DNA of 64,000 nt from Novosphingobium sp. PP1Y. GTDB taxonomy: Bacteria > Pseudomonadota > Alphaproteobacteria > Sphingomonadales > Sphingomonadaceae. A program made the position numbers and the translations under genes. The stretch is taken from contig NC_015583.1 of assembly GCF_000253255.1 (NCBI RefSeq), forward strand, positions 1 through 64,000, given 5' to 3'. Numbering within the stretch: the first letter of the stretch is position 1; each line of letters opens with the position of its first letter. Shown piece by piece: positions 52,962 to 60,650 of this stretch. The notes beneath the pieces were generated by a model. It was not told the DNA's origin and did no database searches. It saw only the letters and a list, made by a program, of their open reading frames with translations.

Positions 52962-53981
52962 TAGGTCACCTCCAGTTCATGAGGTAGCATTCTGCCACCT
53001 CATTTTCAAGCACGCCCTTCGATGCCCGAACCGGGGCGTTGCGAAAGCTAGCCAATAAGGGGCCGACTAAAGTCAGCGAGCGTAAGCCATAGAGATCGGA
53101 ACAAGCGGCTGATCCGCACTTGCCAAGCGAAAAATGAGTGGCGGAGCGGCCGGAATGGGTCGGTCCCCGGAAGCCGACTCACAGAGGCACTCGGATCCCG
53201 GCTATGCCGTGTTTGTGTCTGCGTGCGCGACGCTTTCGTCCCGCCGCCAATATGACGGCAGGGCAGGTTGCAGCATGCGTTTCTGGAAGGGGACCGGCAG
53301 GATCGTCGGAACCCTAAGCAGTCTCTCGCGAAGTGACACGACGTATCGGCGCTCCTGCACAGGCATCCTATCTTGGCAGGTTCGCATGGCCTTCGGTTCG
53401 CGACTGCGTTGGCGTGCTTGCCTTCCAGGGCCTGCCGATGCGCTCCAGCGGGACACCGCAGTCTTCGCAGAGCAATGATGCAACTGCGAAAGCGGGCGAC
53501 AGTTCGGTTCCACCGGTTACCGGGATAGGACGGCTCAGTAGGGAGCCCAATGCTGCAATCTCCTTTCACGTGGATTAGCGATTTCATCGTTCAGGACATG
53601 ATTGAAGTCCGCTTATCCGCCAGGGCCAGCCGCGGCGCGGGTGCTGGGCCGTTTCGGCGATAAGCGAATTCGTGCGCCGGGCGTCCTGCCGTCCGCGCTG
53701 GGGTGATGACGCCCACAGCGATCTATCGTCCAGGCGTGAGTGCCGTGTATATGCGGGACAGCAAGTCCTGATGTTGCCGAGACCCAAGGCGCTCTGTGGT
53801 AAAGAGCACATTTTTTCATATTGGCATGGCATTTAATTTAACATAACACTTATTATCATCTCCAATGTCTTTAAGCGCTAAGTAGAAATGACACCCCTCC
53901 GCTAGATAGAAATGACACCTTCAGGTGTCGTCAGTGGAACAGCGGTGACATGGTTCTCCTACCGGTTGGGAGAACGCGGCG
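52962..53981. other. About 1 kb without a supported gene
   Basis: Open frames here (for example minus strand 53048-53587) lack protein-like composition and ribosome sites. An inverted pair CGCTTATCCGCC (about 53610) / GGCGATAAGCG (about 53657) and the repeats at 53883-53919 suggest decayed mobile-element sequence. Confidence 0.5.
53883..53919. repeat. Direct repeat TAGAAATGACACC x2 at an element end
   Basis: TAGAAATGACACC occurs at 53883-53895 and again at 53907-53919, shortly before a transposase start remnant. Short repeated terminal motifs of this kind are common at IS ends. Confidence 0.5.
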
Positions 53982-54071
53982 ATGACGGTGCTGGCAATGA
54001 GCCATGGCGAGCTTTCGCGATTTGATACGCTGATGCGCGTTGAGCGCGGCAAGCTGCGGGTCCCGGCATAA
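53982..54071 (+). pseudogene. Transposase N-terminal remnant
   Basis: MTVLAMSHGELSRFDTLMRVERGKLRV then PA and a stop. SHGELSRFDTLxRVERGELRV is the start of a family of Alphaproteobacterial IS transposases (ISNCY group). Only 29 codons remain. The stretch up to 54209 has a 35-codon plus-strand frame (54093-54200, LWADRSDPVFNTIILRDSHPTWLPFETPAHYGI) that might be the tail of another lost gene; unassigned. Confidence 0.55.
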
Positions 54072-54209
54072 TACTCCACGGCTGTTCCTCTCATGATGCT
54101 TTGGGCCGATCGCTCGGACCCCGTTTTCAACACCATCATTCTGAGGGACAGCCACCCAACCTGGCTACCGTTTGAGACGCCGGCCCATTACGGCATCTAG
54201 CCTTACGGA

Positions 54210-54638
54210 TTATTCCTGTGCCCTGAGGCCTGCCGCGGCGATGCCGGCGAGTGCGCATGCCTCATCGTTATCGCCCGTGTCCCCCGTCACGCCGACCGCG
54301 CCAAGCGGCTCGCCCTCGGCATCGACCACAATCACGCCACCGACGGCCGGTATCACTCCATCGGGGCTGATTTGCCCGAGCGAACCGACGAATGCCGGCC
54401 ATTGTACGGCCATGTCCCTTATCCTGCGGCTAGACATGCCAAGCGCCAGCGCCCCGGCCGCCTTTCCGCACGCGATCTTCTGCCGCAGCATGGAAGTGCC
54501 ATCCTGGCGTTGAAAGGCGATCATATGCCCGCCCGGATCAAGTACCGCTACGCTGAGCGGCTTGAGGCCCGACTGGCTGGCCATCTCAAATGCGGCCGCG
54601 ATTATAGTATTCGCTTGGGAAAGACTGATACGGTTCAT
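54210..54638 (-). CDS. GlcG/HbpS-family protein (haem-degrading domain)
   Basis: 142 aa from the ATG at 54638 with AAAGGG nine bases upstream. ISLSQANTIIAAAFEMASQSGLKPLSVAVLDPGGHMIAFQRQDGTSMLRQKIACGKAAGALALGMSSR, PAFVGSLGQISPDGVIPAVGGVIVVDAEGEPLGAVGVTGDTGDNDEACALAGI cover the whole domain. Members bind haem or small aromatics, or sit in glycolate, diol and aromatic operons; function is often unproven. This is the only intact non-mobile gene between the toxin-antitoxin pair and the LacI gene, with mobile fragments on both sides, so it looks like a survivor of a larger operon. Confidence 0.85.
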   Translation of the reverse strand: MNRISLSQANTIIAAAFEMASQSGLKPLSVAVLDPGGHMIAFQRQDGTSMLRQKIACGKAAGALALGMSSRRIRDMAVQWPAFVGSLGQISPDGVIPAVGGVIVVDAEGEPLGAVGVTGDTGDNDEACALAGIAAAGLRAQE

Positions 54639-54779
54639 GCTGGTATCCCTTTTCAAGGTGACCACAATATTACGGTGCCGGCCATTGCGGGGTGCCGGTC
54701 TACCGGACGCTTCAGCGCAGAAAATTGCGAACACGTTCGCCGAACAGGAATATATGTCGGCGCCCCCCATTCCTGTGAG

Positions 54780-55428
54780 GGCTCTGTTGCAAGCATTGAT
54801 GCGGCTACCAAGATTGGACACTTGGATTGGCAGGGTCAGTTGCGATGAACGATTTCGAAGTGCGGCATTTTACCGGATAGGTCATCCTGTGGGCGGTGTG
54901 CTGGTATTGTCGATACGGCATCAGCTACCGTGATCTCGAGGAAATGCAGGAAGATCTGGATGAATGGGTCACCAACTACAACGAGCAGAGGCCGCACCAG
55001 GGCCGATGGTGCTTCGGCAAGACCCCCATGCAGACCTTTGTTGACGCAACCCCGATGGCGAAGGAAAAGATGATCGCGGCCTGATCCCACCGGTCAGGTC
55101 CATGCTGACCACTTACAGGCACCAACTGTCCGATCAAGTGTCAGCCTCTACTGATCAAGCCTGTGCGCGGCTTCAAGTCGATGCCCACGGCATACGCAAC
55201 GATCAAAGGTTTCGAGGTCATGCGCGCCTTACGCAAAGGGCAGGCTCGGCCATCGTGCCTACAGCCAGGGATCGTGGGGGAGGTGCGCCTGGTTGAAAGA
55301 GCATTCGGAATGGGGCCGTCGGCCCTGATCGAAACCATGACTATGCTCAATCAGCATTTCGCCAATGCTTCCTGATCCCCCAAAAGGCGTCGTGCCCCTC
55401 GCCGCACCTCAATGTTTGCAACAGAGCC
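54780..55428 (+). mobile_element. IS6100-like element carrying an IS481-type fragment (mosaic remnant)
   Basis: Left end GGCTCTGTTGC at 54780, right end TGTTTGCAACAGAGCC at 55413-55428. The N-terminal IS6 piece (MNDFEVRHFTG, stop, then ILWAVCWYCRYGISYRDLEEM) runs to about 54945. The IS6 C-terminus RGFKSMPTAYATIKGFEVMRALRKGQ...LNQHFANAS lies at about 55163-55375. Between them is the tail of an integrase-type transposase (EDLDEWVTNYNEQRPHQGRWCFGKTPMQTF...KEKMIAA, stop at 55084) and its end. All transposase parts are broken. Confidence 0.8.
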
Positions 55429-55618
55429 TCTTGTGCGGTCCATGGTCCTTTGGTGCATCGCGCCAGCGCAGCCCGTTGCGGTTCACGAAGATGATCCCGC
55501 TCAAAACCCGGCGATCATCAACCCGGGGCTTACCGTGGTTCCTCCGAAAGGACGGCTCAAGCCGCGCCGTCTGTTCGTCCGTCAGCCAGACCAAGTCATT
55601 CAAATCCAGTCTCCTCAA
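55429..55618 (-). pseudogene. IS5-family transposase 5' remnant
   Basis: LNDLVWLTDEQTARLEPSFRRNHGKPRVDDRRVLSGIIFVNRNGLRWRDAPKDHGPHK is the start of an IS5-type transposase. It breaks off exactly at the IS6-type right end at 55428. It differs from the IS5-type elements at 23631 and 49924. 55619-55779 contains nothing I can support. Confidence 0.75.
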
Positions 55619-55779
55619 AGAGCCTGAATCACATCTCGCCTCTCATATCAATGGTTCCTGACCCTAGGCGTCGAGGCAAACGCCGCGGCGAAAGTGGTAG
55701 GCAAATTGTAGCCTTTCCCGCAAGCCCGGCCCGCTGACCATCGCAGCGCCAGCACCGATCATCCACTCGAAGCCTGCGC

Positions 55780-56781
55780 TCAGGCGCTTTCCCTGGCGAT
55801 CAGCCTGAAGCCGACATCGATGGGATGGTCCGGGAGCGCCGAACCCTCCCCGTAGCGGCGGATTGCCGCGATGGCTTCGCGCGCTATGCGTCGCCCGTCG
55901 ACATCCATCGTCGTGATGGTTGGCCGCATCTCACCCGCGATCGAGCTGTTGCCGAAACCGACCACAGCCACATCTTCCGGCACGCGAAGTCCTGCAGCCT
56001 GCGCTTCGACGATCAGCCCCTGGGCGAGATAGTCCGATCCGCAAACGACTACGTCGGGCATCTCAGGAAGGCGCCGGACGTCTGCGAACACCCGGCGGCC
56101 GTGGCCGAAGCGAGAGGGAATGTCGACCGTCGCATGCGTCACGTTACTTCCGCCCAAGGTCTGCCATTCCTCGACGAAACCGTCACGGCGGACACCGGCC
56201 CGAGCGCCATCGGCGGTGACCAAATGAGGCCGCCTGTAGCCGCGCGACATCAGAAAGCGCGCCATGTCGCTACCGGCATCCCGATGCGAGAAGCCGATCG
56301 CCAATCCAACCGGGTGCTCGGGCAATTCCCATATCTGGATGAACAGCGTTGTGCTGCGCGATACCAGGGCAGGAATGGAGGCATCGATCGGACCGCTCGA
56401 AATGATCGCATCGACCTTGCGACTGAGCGCCGCGCGGATCAGTTCGTTTGTGCGCGCAGCCGAAACGCCGGTGAGGCCCAGCATGACCGTGAAGCCGCCC
56501 GACGAAAGCTCTTCGACCATCGCTTCGATCGTATCGTTGAAGATCGAATCGACGAGGTGCGGGATCAACACCGCCACCATCTTGGACCTGCTGGACGCGA
56601 GGCCGCCGGCCAAGAGGTTCGGGATGTAGCCGACCTCTGCGATCGCCGCCCTGATCCGCTCGGCAGTCGCCGCGGCAACCACTTTGGGATTGTTGACGAA
56701 GCGGCTTACAGTCGCGCTGGAAACGCCAGCCCGCAATGCGACGTCGTCGAGTGTAGGTACCTTTTCAGGGATTTCGGCCAT
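55780..56781 (-). CDS. LacI-family transcriptional regulator
   Basis: 333 aa; GGAAGGG precedes the ATG. HTH and hinge: TLDDVALRAGVSSATVSRFVNNPKVVAAATAERIRAAIAEVGYIPNLLAGGLASSRSKMVAVLIPHL; ligand domain with VDAIISSGPI, FGNSSIAGEMRPTITTMDVDGRRIAREA. It is 47 bases downstream of the P450 gene on the same strand and so probably in one transcript with it, controlled by the operator at 58037. As the only LacI-type gene in the window it is the natural candidate for binding all five related operators, some up to 47 kb away. Its inducer is unknown, perhaps a sugar-like or breakdown product. Confidence 0.92.
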   Translation of the reverse strand: MAEIPEKVPTLDDVALRAGVSSATVSRFVNNPKVVAAATAERIRAAIAEVGYIPNLLAGGLASSRSKMVAVLIPHLVDSIFNDTIEAMVEELSSGGFTVMLGLTGVSAARTNELIRAALSRKVDAIISSGPIDASIPALVSRSTTLFIQIWELPEHPVGLAIGFSHRDAGSDMARFLMSRGYRRPHLVTADGARAGVRRDGFVEEWQTLGGSNVTHATVDIPSRFGHGRRVFADVRRLPEMPDVVVCGSDYLAQGLIVEAQAAGLRVPEDVAVVGFGNSSIAGEMRPTITTMDVDGRRIAREAIAAIRRYGEGSALPDHPIDVGFRLIARESA

Positions 56782-56828
56782 GCCCTTCCATACGCGCGAT
56801 CATTCCGGTTACGCAATCGCCCTGCAAA

Positions 56829-58004
56829 TCAATCGAACCGCAAGGGCACTGAAAGAGCGCCAATTTCTGGCCACCGGCTCATCATGATCTCTCCATCCAA
56901 ATCGAATTGCTTCGTCGCGACGAGCAACTCCTCGAGGGCCACGCGCAATTGCATTCGCCCGATATGCAGCCCGGGGCAGTTGTGTGGGCCCCGTCCGAAA
57001 GCAAGATGCTCAGCGATATTGGGGCGGTCCATGATGAATTCGCCCGGGTTTGGAAATACGGCCTCGTCGCGATTTGCGGAGGCATAGACCAGCGCCACAG
57101 CTTCGTCCTTGTCGATCATGCGCCCCCCCATTTCAACCGGACAGACCGGCGTGCGCGCAAATCCACGGTAAGGCGTATAAAGCCTCAGGAATTCCTCGAT
57201 CGCCGAAGGGATGAGCGAAGGATCTGACCGCAAGCGCTGCTGTAGCGCAAGATCCCGCGAAAGGTGAACGGCAATACTGCCGATCATCACCATTGGCGCA
57301 ACCATCCCCACCACCAGCACCTGCCGAACGGTGCCGAGAACCAGTTCGTCGGGCAACGGCTCGCCTTCGTGGCGTGCGGCAAGCAAGGCGCTTGTCGGAT
57401 CGATGGCCGGATCCTGCGGCTCGCGATGACGCAGGGCGATGAGGTCGCGGGCCATTTCATAAAGCCGAAGACTGGTTTCCTTCATCGATTCCGGCTTGGT
57501 GGAGTGAACCGCGAGGATGAACGCCCTGCCCGCATCGTGCAGGGTCGCGAGCGATTCCTCAGGCATGCGCATCCATTCACCGAAGACGTGGACGGGCAGA
57601 TGGCTCGAGAACTCGACGCAGATGTCGCCGCCGCCCTTGGCGACCATCGGCGCCAGCAGTTCGCGCGCCAAGGTGCGCGTATGGGGGGCGAGCGCCTCTG
57701 CGCGCTCCTGCGAAAGCAACGGATTGAGCGCCTTGCGATACGGCGTGTGCTCTGGCGGATTGAGGTGGAGCGGAGGTCGGCGGCCCGTGAACGCCACTTT
57801 CGGTACGACGTTCTGCACCGAGGTGACGAAGAGCGGATCGGATGCGGCGCGCTTGACGTCATCGTAGCGGGTCAGGGCCCAGAAGCCACCCAGGCCATCG
57901 GTATGGGCCACCGGGCATTCGCGGCGCAGGCGCGCATATTCGGCGTGCGCGCTGTCGAAATCCTCGGGCCGTTCGGGATCGAAGTCTTGCATGATCTCTT
58001 TCAT
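56829..58004 (-). CDS. Cytochrome P450 with unusual I-helix
   Basis: 391 aa, a normal length for soluble bacterial class I P450s. Heme ligand loop AFGRGPHNCPGLHIGRMQLRVALEEL (FGxGxHxCxG), ExxR in AIEEFLRLYTPYRGFAR. The I-helix oxygen-activation motif AGxET(T) reads VVGMVAPMVMIG, so both the acid and the alcohol residue are missing. No ferredoxin or ferredoxin reductase gene is adjacent. It is divergent from an ACS-type MFS gene across a LacI operator. The altered I-helix suggests a non-standard oxidant, an assisting substrate hydroxyl, or another reaction. Confidence 0.9.
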   Translation of the reverse strand: MKEIMQDFDPERPEDFDSAHAEYARLRRECPVAHTDGLGGFWALTRYDDVKRAASDPLFVTSVQNVVPKVAFTGRRPPLHLNPPEHTPYRKALNPLLSQERAEALAPHTRTLARELLAPMVAKGGGDICVEFSSHLPVHVFGEWMRMPEESLATLHDAGRAFILAVHSTKPESMKETSLRLYEMARDLIALRHREPQDPAIDPTSALLAARHEGEPLPDELVLGTVRQVLVVGMVAPMVMIGSIAVHLSRDLALQQRLRSDPSLIPSAIEEFLRLYTPYRGFARTPVCPVEMGGRMIDKDEAVALVYASANRDEAVFPNPGEFIMDRPNIAEHLAFGRGPHNCPGLHIGRMQLRVALEELLVATKQFDLDGEIMMSRWPEIGALSVPLRFD

Positions 58005-58036
58005 GTCGGTGCTAATACGGCATCGACGCGAGCTTA

Positions 58037-58050
58037 TGCAAGCGCTATCA
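58037..58050. promoter_or_regulatory. LacI-type operator between the P450 and MFS genes
   Basis: TGCAAGCGCTATCA fits the LacI pattern and is the exact reverse complement of the site at 37164-37177. It is 33 bases from the P450 start and 26 bases from the MFS start, placed to repress both divergent promoters and, through the P450 transcript, the LacI gene itself. Confidence 0.75.
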
Positions 58051-58075
58051 TAAGCGTAAACGGGAGATTGGAACT

Positions 58076-59374
58076 TTGTCTTCGCAACCAGCAGCGGCCG
58101 ATCTTGAGCAGGCGATCGGGCGCAAAGTGCTTGTCCGTCTGGTCATACCTTGCGCCCTTTATATCCTCATCGGCGCGATCGACCGGACCAATGTCAGCTT
58201 CGCTGCGCTGCAGATGAACCAGGACCTCGGTTTATCGGGAAGCGAGTATGGCTTCGGCGCAGGCGTGCTGTTCATCGGCTACATGCTCGCAAAATATCCC
58301 AGCGTGCTGGTATACGAACGTATCGGAATGCACCGCTGGCTGGCGATGATCACGCTCGCCTGGGGACTTTCCTCATGCGCGATGGCGGGCGTGCGCAACG
58401 AATGGGAACTCTATGGCCTGCGGGTCATCATCGGCATTACCGAAGGCGGACTTTCTTCTGGGCTGATGCTGTACCTGAGCCATTGGGCCCCCGAGCGGTA
58501 TCGCGCGTCCATCCTTGCCATTCCGATCACCTCTATCTCGATAGCGCAAGTCATCGGAGCCCCGATTTCGGGCATGCTGCTGGATGCAACCAACCCGTTC
58601 GGCATGCCGGGCTGGCGCTTCATGTTCCTTGTCGAAGCGCTTCCCGCGCTGGCCCTGGCGGTCTTCGCCTGGCTGCATTTCCCTGACCGACCGGCCAACG
58701 CGAAATGGCTCGACAGCGCGGAACGCAACTGGTTGGCGACGAACGTCAGGGGCGCGAAACGCGAATCCTCAGGCGATCGCGATGGCGGCCGCTGGGACAT
58801 GTTGTCCAGCCCCGTCGGATGGACCTGCGCCGCGATCTGGTTCTGCATTCTGGCCAGCAATTACGGGGTCATGTTCTGGCTGCCGCAGGTCGTAAAGGGG
58901 ATGACTGGCCTGAGCGCGACCCAGACCGGGATCGTCGTTGCCCTGCCCTGGGCCGCCAGCGCCGTGGGATTGCTGCTCAATGCACGGCATTCGGATCGAA
59001 CCGGCGAACGCTATCTTCACGTTGCCCTGCCCGCGCTGGCCGGAGGTTGCGGCCTGCTGATCGCCTTCCTGGCCGGGCCGGGCCTGTTGGGTCTCACCGC
59101 CCTGACCATCGGGGGCGCCTGCACCGGGTGTACGGTGGCGGCTTTCTGGGCGATTCCGATCCGATTGATGAAGCCGGCAGCCCTCGCCATGGGCATCGTG
59201 GTCATCAACATGTTCGGCAGTCTCGCGGGCGCGACAGTTCCGGCGCTGATGGGCGTGCTCCAGCAGATGAGCGGGTCGTTCCTGCCACCCACCCTGCTGC
59301 TGTTCGGCATCGCCGTGGCCTGTGCCGGATTGTGCCTTGTCGCGCGATCGGCTGATCGTCGCGCACGGGGCTAG
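58076..59374 (+). CDS. MFS transporter, ACS family
   Basis: 432 aa with a TTG start at 58076 (GGGAGATTGGAAC upstream). VRLVIPCALYILIGAIDRTNVSFAALQMNQDLGLSGSEYGFGAGVLFIGYMLAKYPSVLVYERIGMHRWLAMI is typical of ACS carriers (phthalate/tartrate/sugar-acid import). Twelve hydrophobic segments. It is first in the order MFS > Bcr/CflA-type MFS > TBDR > cytochrome, all rightward. Confidence 0.87.
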   Translation: MSSQPAAADLEQAIGRKVLVRLVIPCALYILIGAIDRTNVSFAALQMNQDLGLSGSEYGFGAGVLFIGYMLAKYPSVLVYERIGMHRWLAMITLAWGLSSCAMAGVRNEWELYGLRVIIGITEGGLSSGLMLYLSHWAPERYRASILAIPITSISIAQVIGAPISGMLLDATNPFGMPGWRFMFLVEALPALALAVFAWLHFPDRPANAKWLDSAERNWLATNVRGAKRESSGDRDGGRWDMLSSPVGWTCAAIWFCILASNYGVMFWLPQVVKGMTGLSATQTGIVVALPWAASAVGLLLNARHSDRTGERYLHVALPALAGGCGLLIAFLAGPGLLGLTALTIGGACTGCTVAAFWAIPIRLMKPAALAMGIVVINMFGSLAGATVPALMGVLQQMSGSFLPPTLLLFGIAVACAGLCLVARSADRRARG

Positions 59375-59385
59375 GCCCCACGGTG

Positions 59386-60567
59386 ATGGAGCGCAACAAC
59401 AGGAAGCTGGTCCTGCTTGCGGGAATTGCAGCGATGGGATCGATGGCAATCCACATGCTGGTGCCGGCGCTCCCGATGATCGCCGCCGACTTTGCCGTCG
59501 GTCCCGGCGAGGCGCAGCATATCCTGGGCTTCTACCTGTTTTTCCTGGGGGCAGGCCAGCTTGTGGCCGGGCAGTTCGTCGACCGGATAGGCCGGCGGCC
59601 CGTTCTTCTTGCCGGGCTGATGGCCTATACCGCCGGTGCTTTCACTGCCTTTCTGGCCCCCTCCTTGTCCGCGCTCCTGGCGGCGCGCGTGCTGCAAGCG
59701 GCGGGCGGCGCGGCGGGTGTGGTGACCGCGCGGGTGATCGTGAGCGACGATGCATCGCCGGGCGAAGGCGCCGCCCGGCAGGCAACGCTGATGATGGTCG
59801 TGCTGATTTCGCCTGCACTTTCTCCGGTTGTCGGCGGTCTGATTGCTTCCTCGGCAGGATGGCGCGGCGTGTTTGTCCTCCTCGCCCTTGCCGGTCTCTT
59901 CGCCCTTGCCGCGGCGTGGATCGCAATCGCCGAGTCCCGCCCCGGGGACGGCGAAGCCATGCCGGCGCGAAGTCTCGTCCAGTCGCTGTGGGCAGGCTAT
60001 CACAGGCTGCTGACCGACCGCGCTTTCCTGGGTGCGGCGGGAGCCCTCGCGGCGATGAGTTCGGCGCTCTACATCTTCCTCGCGAATGCGCCGTTTCTTC
60101 TCGAGAGCCGTTACGGTCTCTCGCCGGACGAGGTCGGTATCGCCTTTCTTTTCGTCGCCGTCGGCGGCATTGCCGGCTCTCGCCTCGTGGCACTACTGGA
60201 ACGCCGCACTGATGCCTTGGTAGCAGGAGTTGCATTGGGGGTGACGGGCTCGGTGGCAGCGCTTGCAGGCGACCTTTCGGGCCTGACCGGTCCCGCCGCG
60301 CTTATCGCGCCCCTCATTCTGCTCGGCGTCAGCGCCGGAGTAGCCGGTCCGGCAGGCATCGGACGCGCCATTGCCGTCAACCCATCGCTGGCCGGAACCG
60401 CAGCAAGCCTCGCAGGCGCCGGCCAGATGCTGATTAGCTCTCTTGCGATAACGGTTATCTCGTGGTTTTCGCCGGTCGGATCGTCCAAACTGTGCATTGC
60501 GCTTGTAATCGCGACCGCCATCGCTGCAGGCTGCGCGGCCTTGGCCCGCCCTCGAGAGACGGCCTGA
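59386..60567 (+). CDS. MFS transporter, Bcr/CflA type
   Basis: 393 aa from the ATG at 59386, eleven bases after the previous stop. LVLLAGIAAMGSMAIHMLVPALPMIAADFAVGPGEAQHILGFYLFFLGAGQLVAGQFVDRIGRRPVLLAGL is the Bcr/CflA-type opening; RVLQAAGGAAGVVTARVIVSD fits motif C. These usually export drugs or metabolites. Here it may export a toxic intermediate or product of the P450 pathway. It is probably co-transcribed with the ACS-type gene. An operator lies 22 bases after its stop, serving the next gene. Confidence 0.85.
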   Translation: MERNNRKLVLLAGIAAMGSMAIHMLVPALPMIAADFAVGPGEAQHILGFYLFFLGAGQLVAGQFVDRIGRRPVLLAGLMAYTAGAFTAFLAPSLSALLAARVLQAAGGAAGVVTARVIVSDDASPGEGAARQATLMMVVLISPALSPVVGGLIASSAGWRGVFVLLALAGLFALAAAWIAIAESRPGDGEAMPARSLVQSLWAGYHRLLTDRAFLGAAGALAAMSSALYIFLANAPFLLESRYGLSPDEVGIAFLFVAVGGIAGSRLVALLERRTDALVAGVALGVTGSVAALAGDLSGLTGPAALIAPLILLGVSAGVAGPAGIGRAIAVNPSLAGTAASLAGAGQMLISSLAITVISWFSPVGSSKLCIALVIATAIAAGCAALARPRETA

Positions 60568-60588
60568 ACGCCCCCTGCAATTCGGGTT

Positions 60589-60602
60589 TGCAAGGGCTTA
60601 CA
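60589..60602. promoter_or_regulatory. LacI-type operator upstream of the last TBDR gene
   Basis: TGCAAGGGCTTACA matches the shared consensus with one central difference (GG for CG). It is 49 bases before the TBDR start at 60651. Confidence 0.65.
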
Positions 60603-60650
60603 TTTGTCGTAAAGAGCCAATCATAAAGACAGACCGATGGGAGGTTACCA

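Noticed and set aside
53048..53587. 179-codon minus-strand frame in the gene-poor gap
   Set aside because: Cys/Arg/Ser-rich composition, no ribosome site, no recognisable motif; more likely decayed mobile DNA.
59322..60212. Second plus-strand frame overlapping the Bcr/CflA gene
   Set aside because: Arg/Cys-rich shadow in another frame; the Bcr/CflA frame has twelve clear membrane segments.
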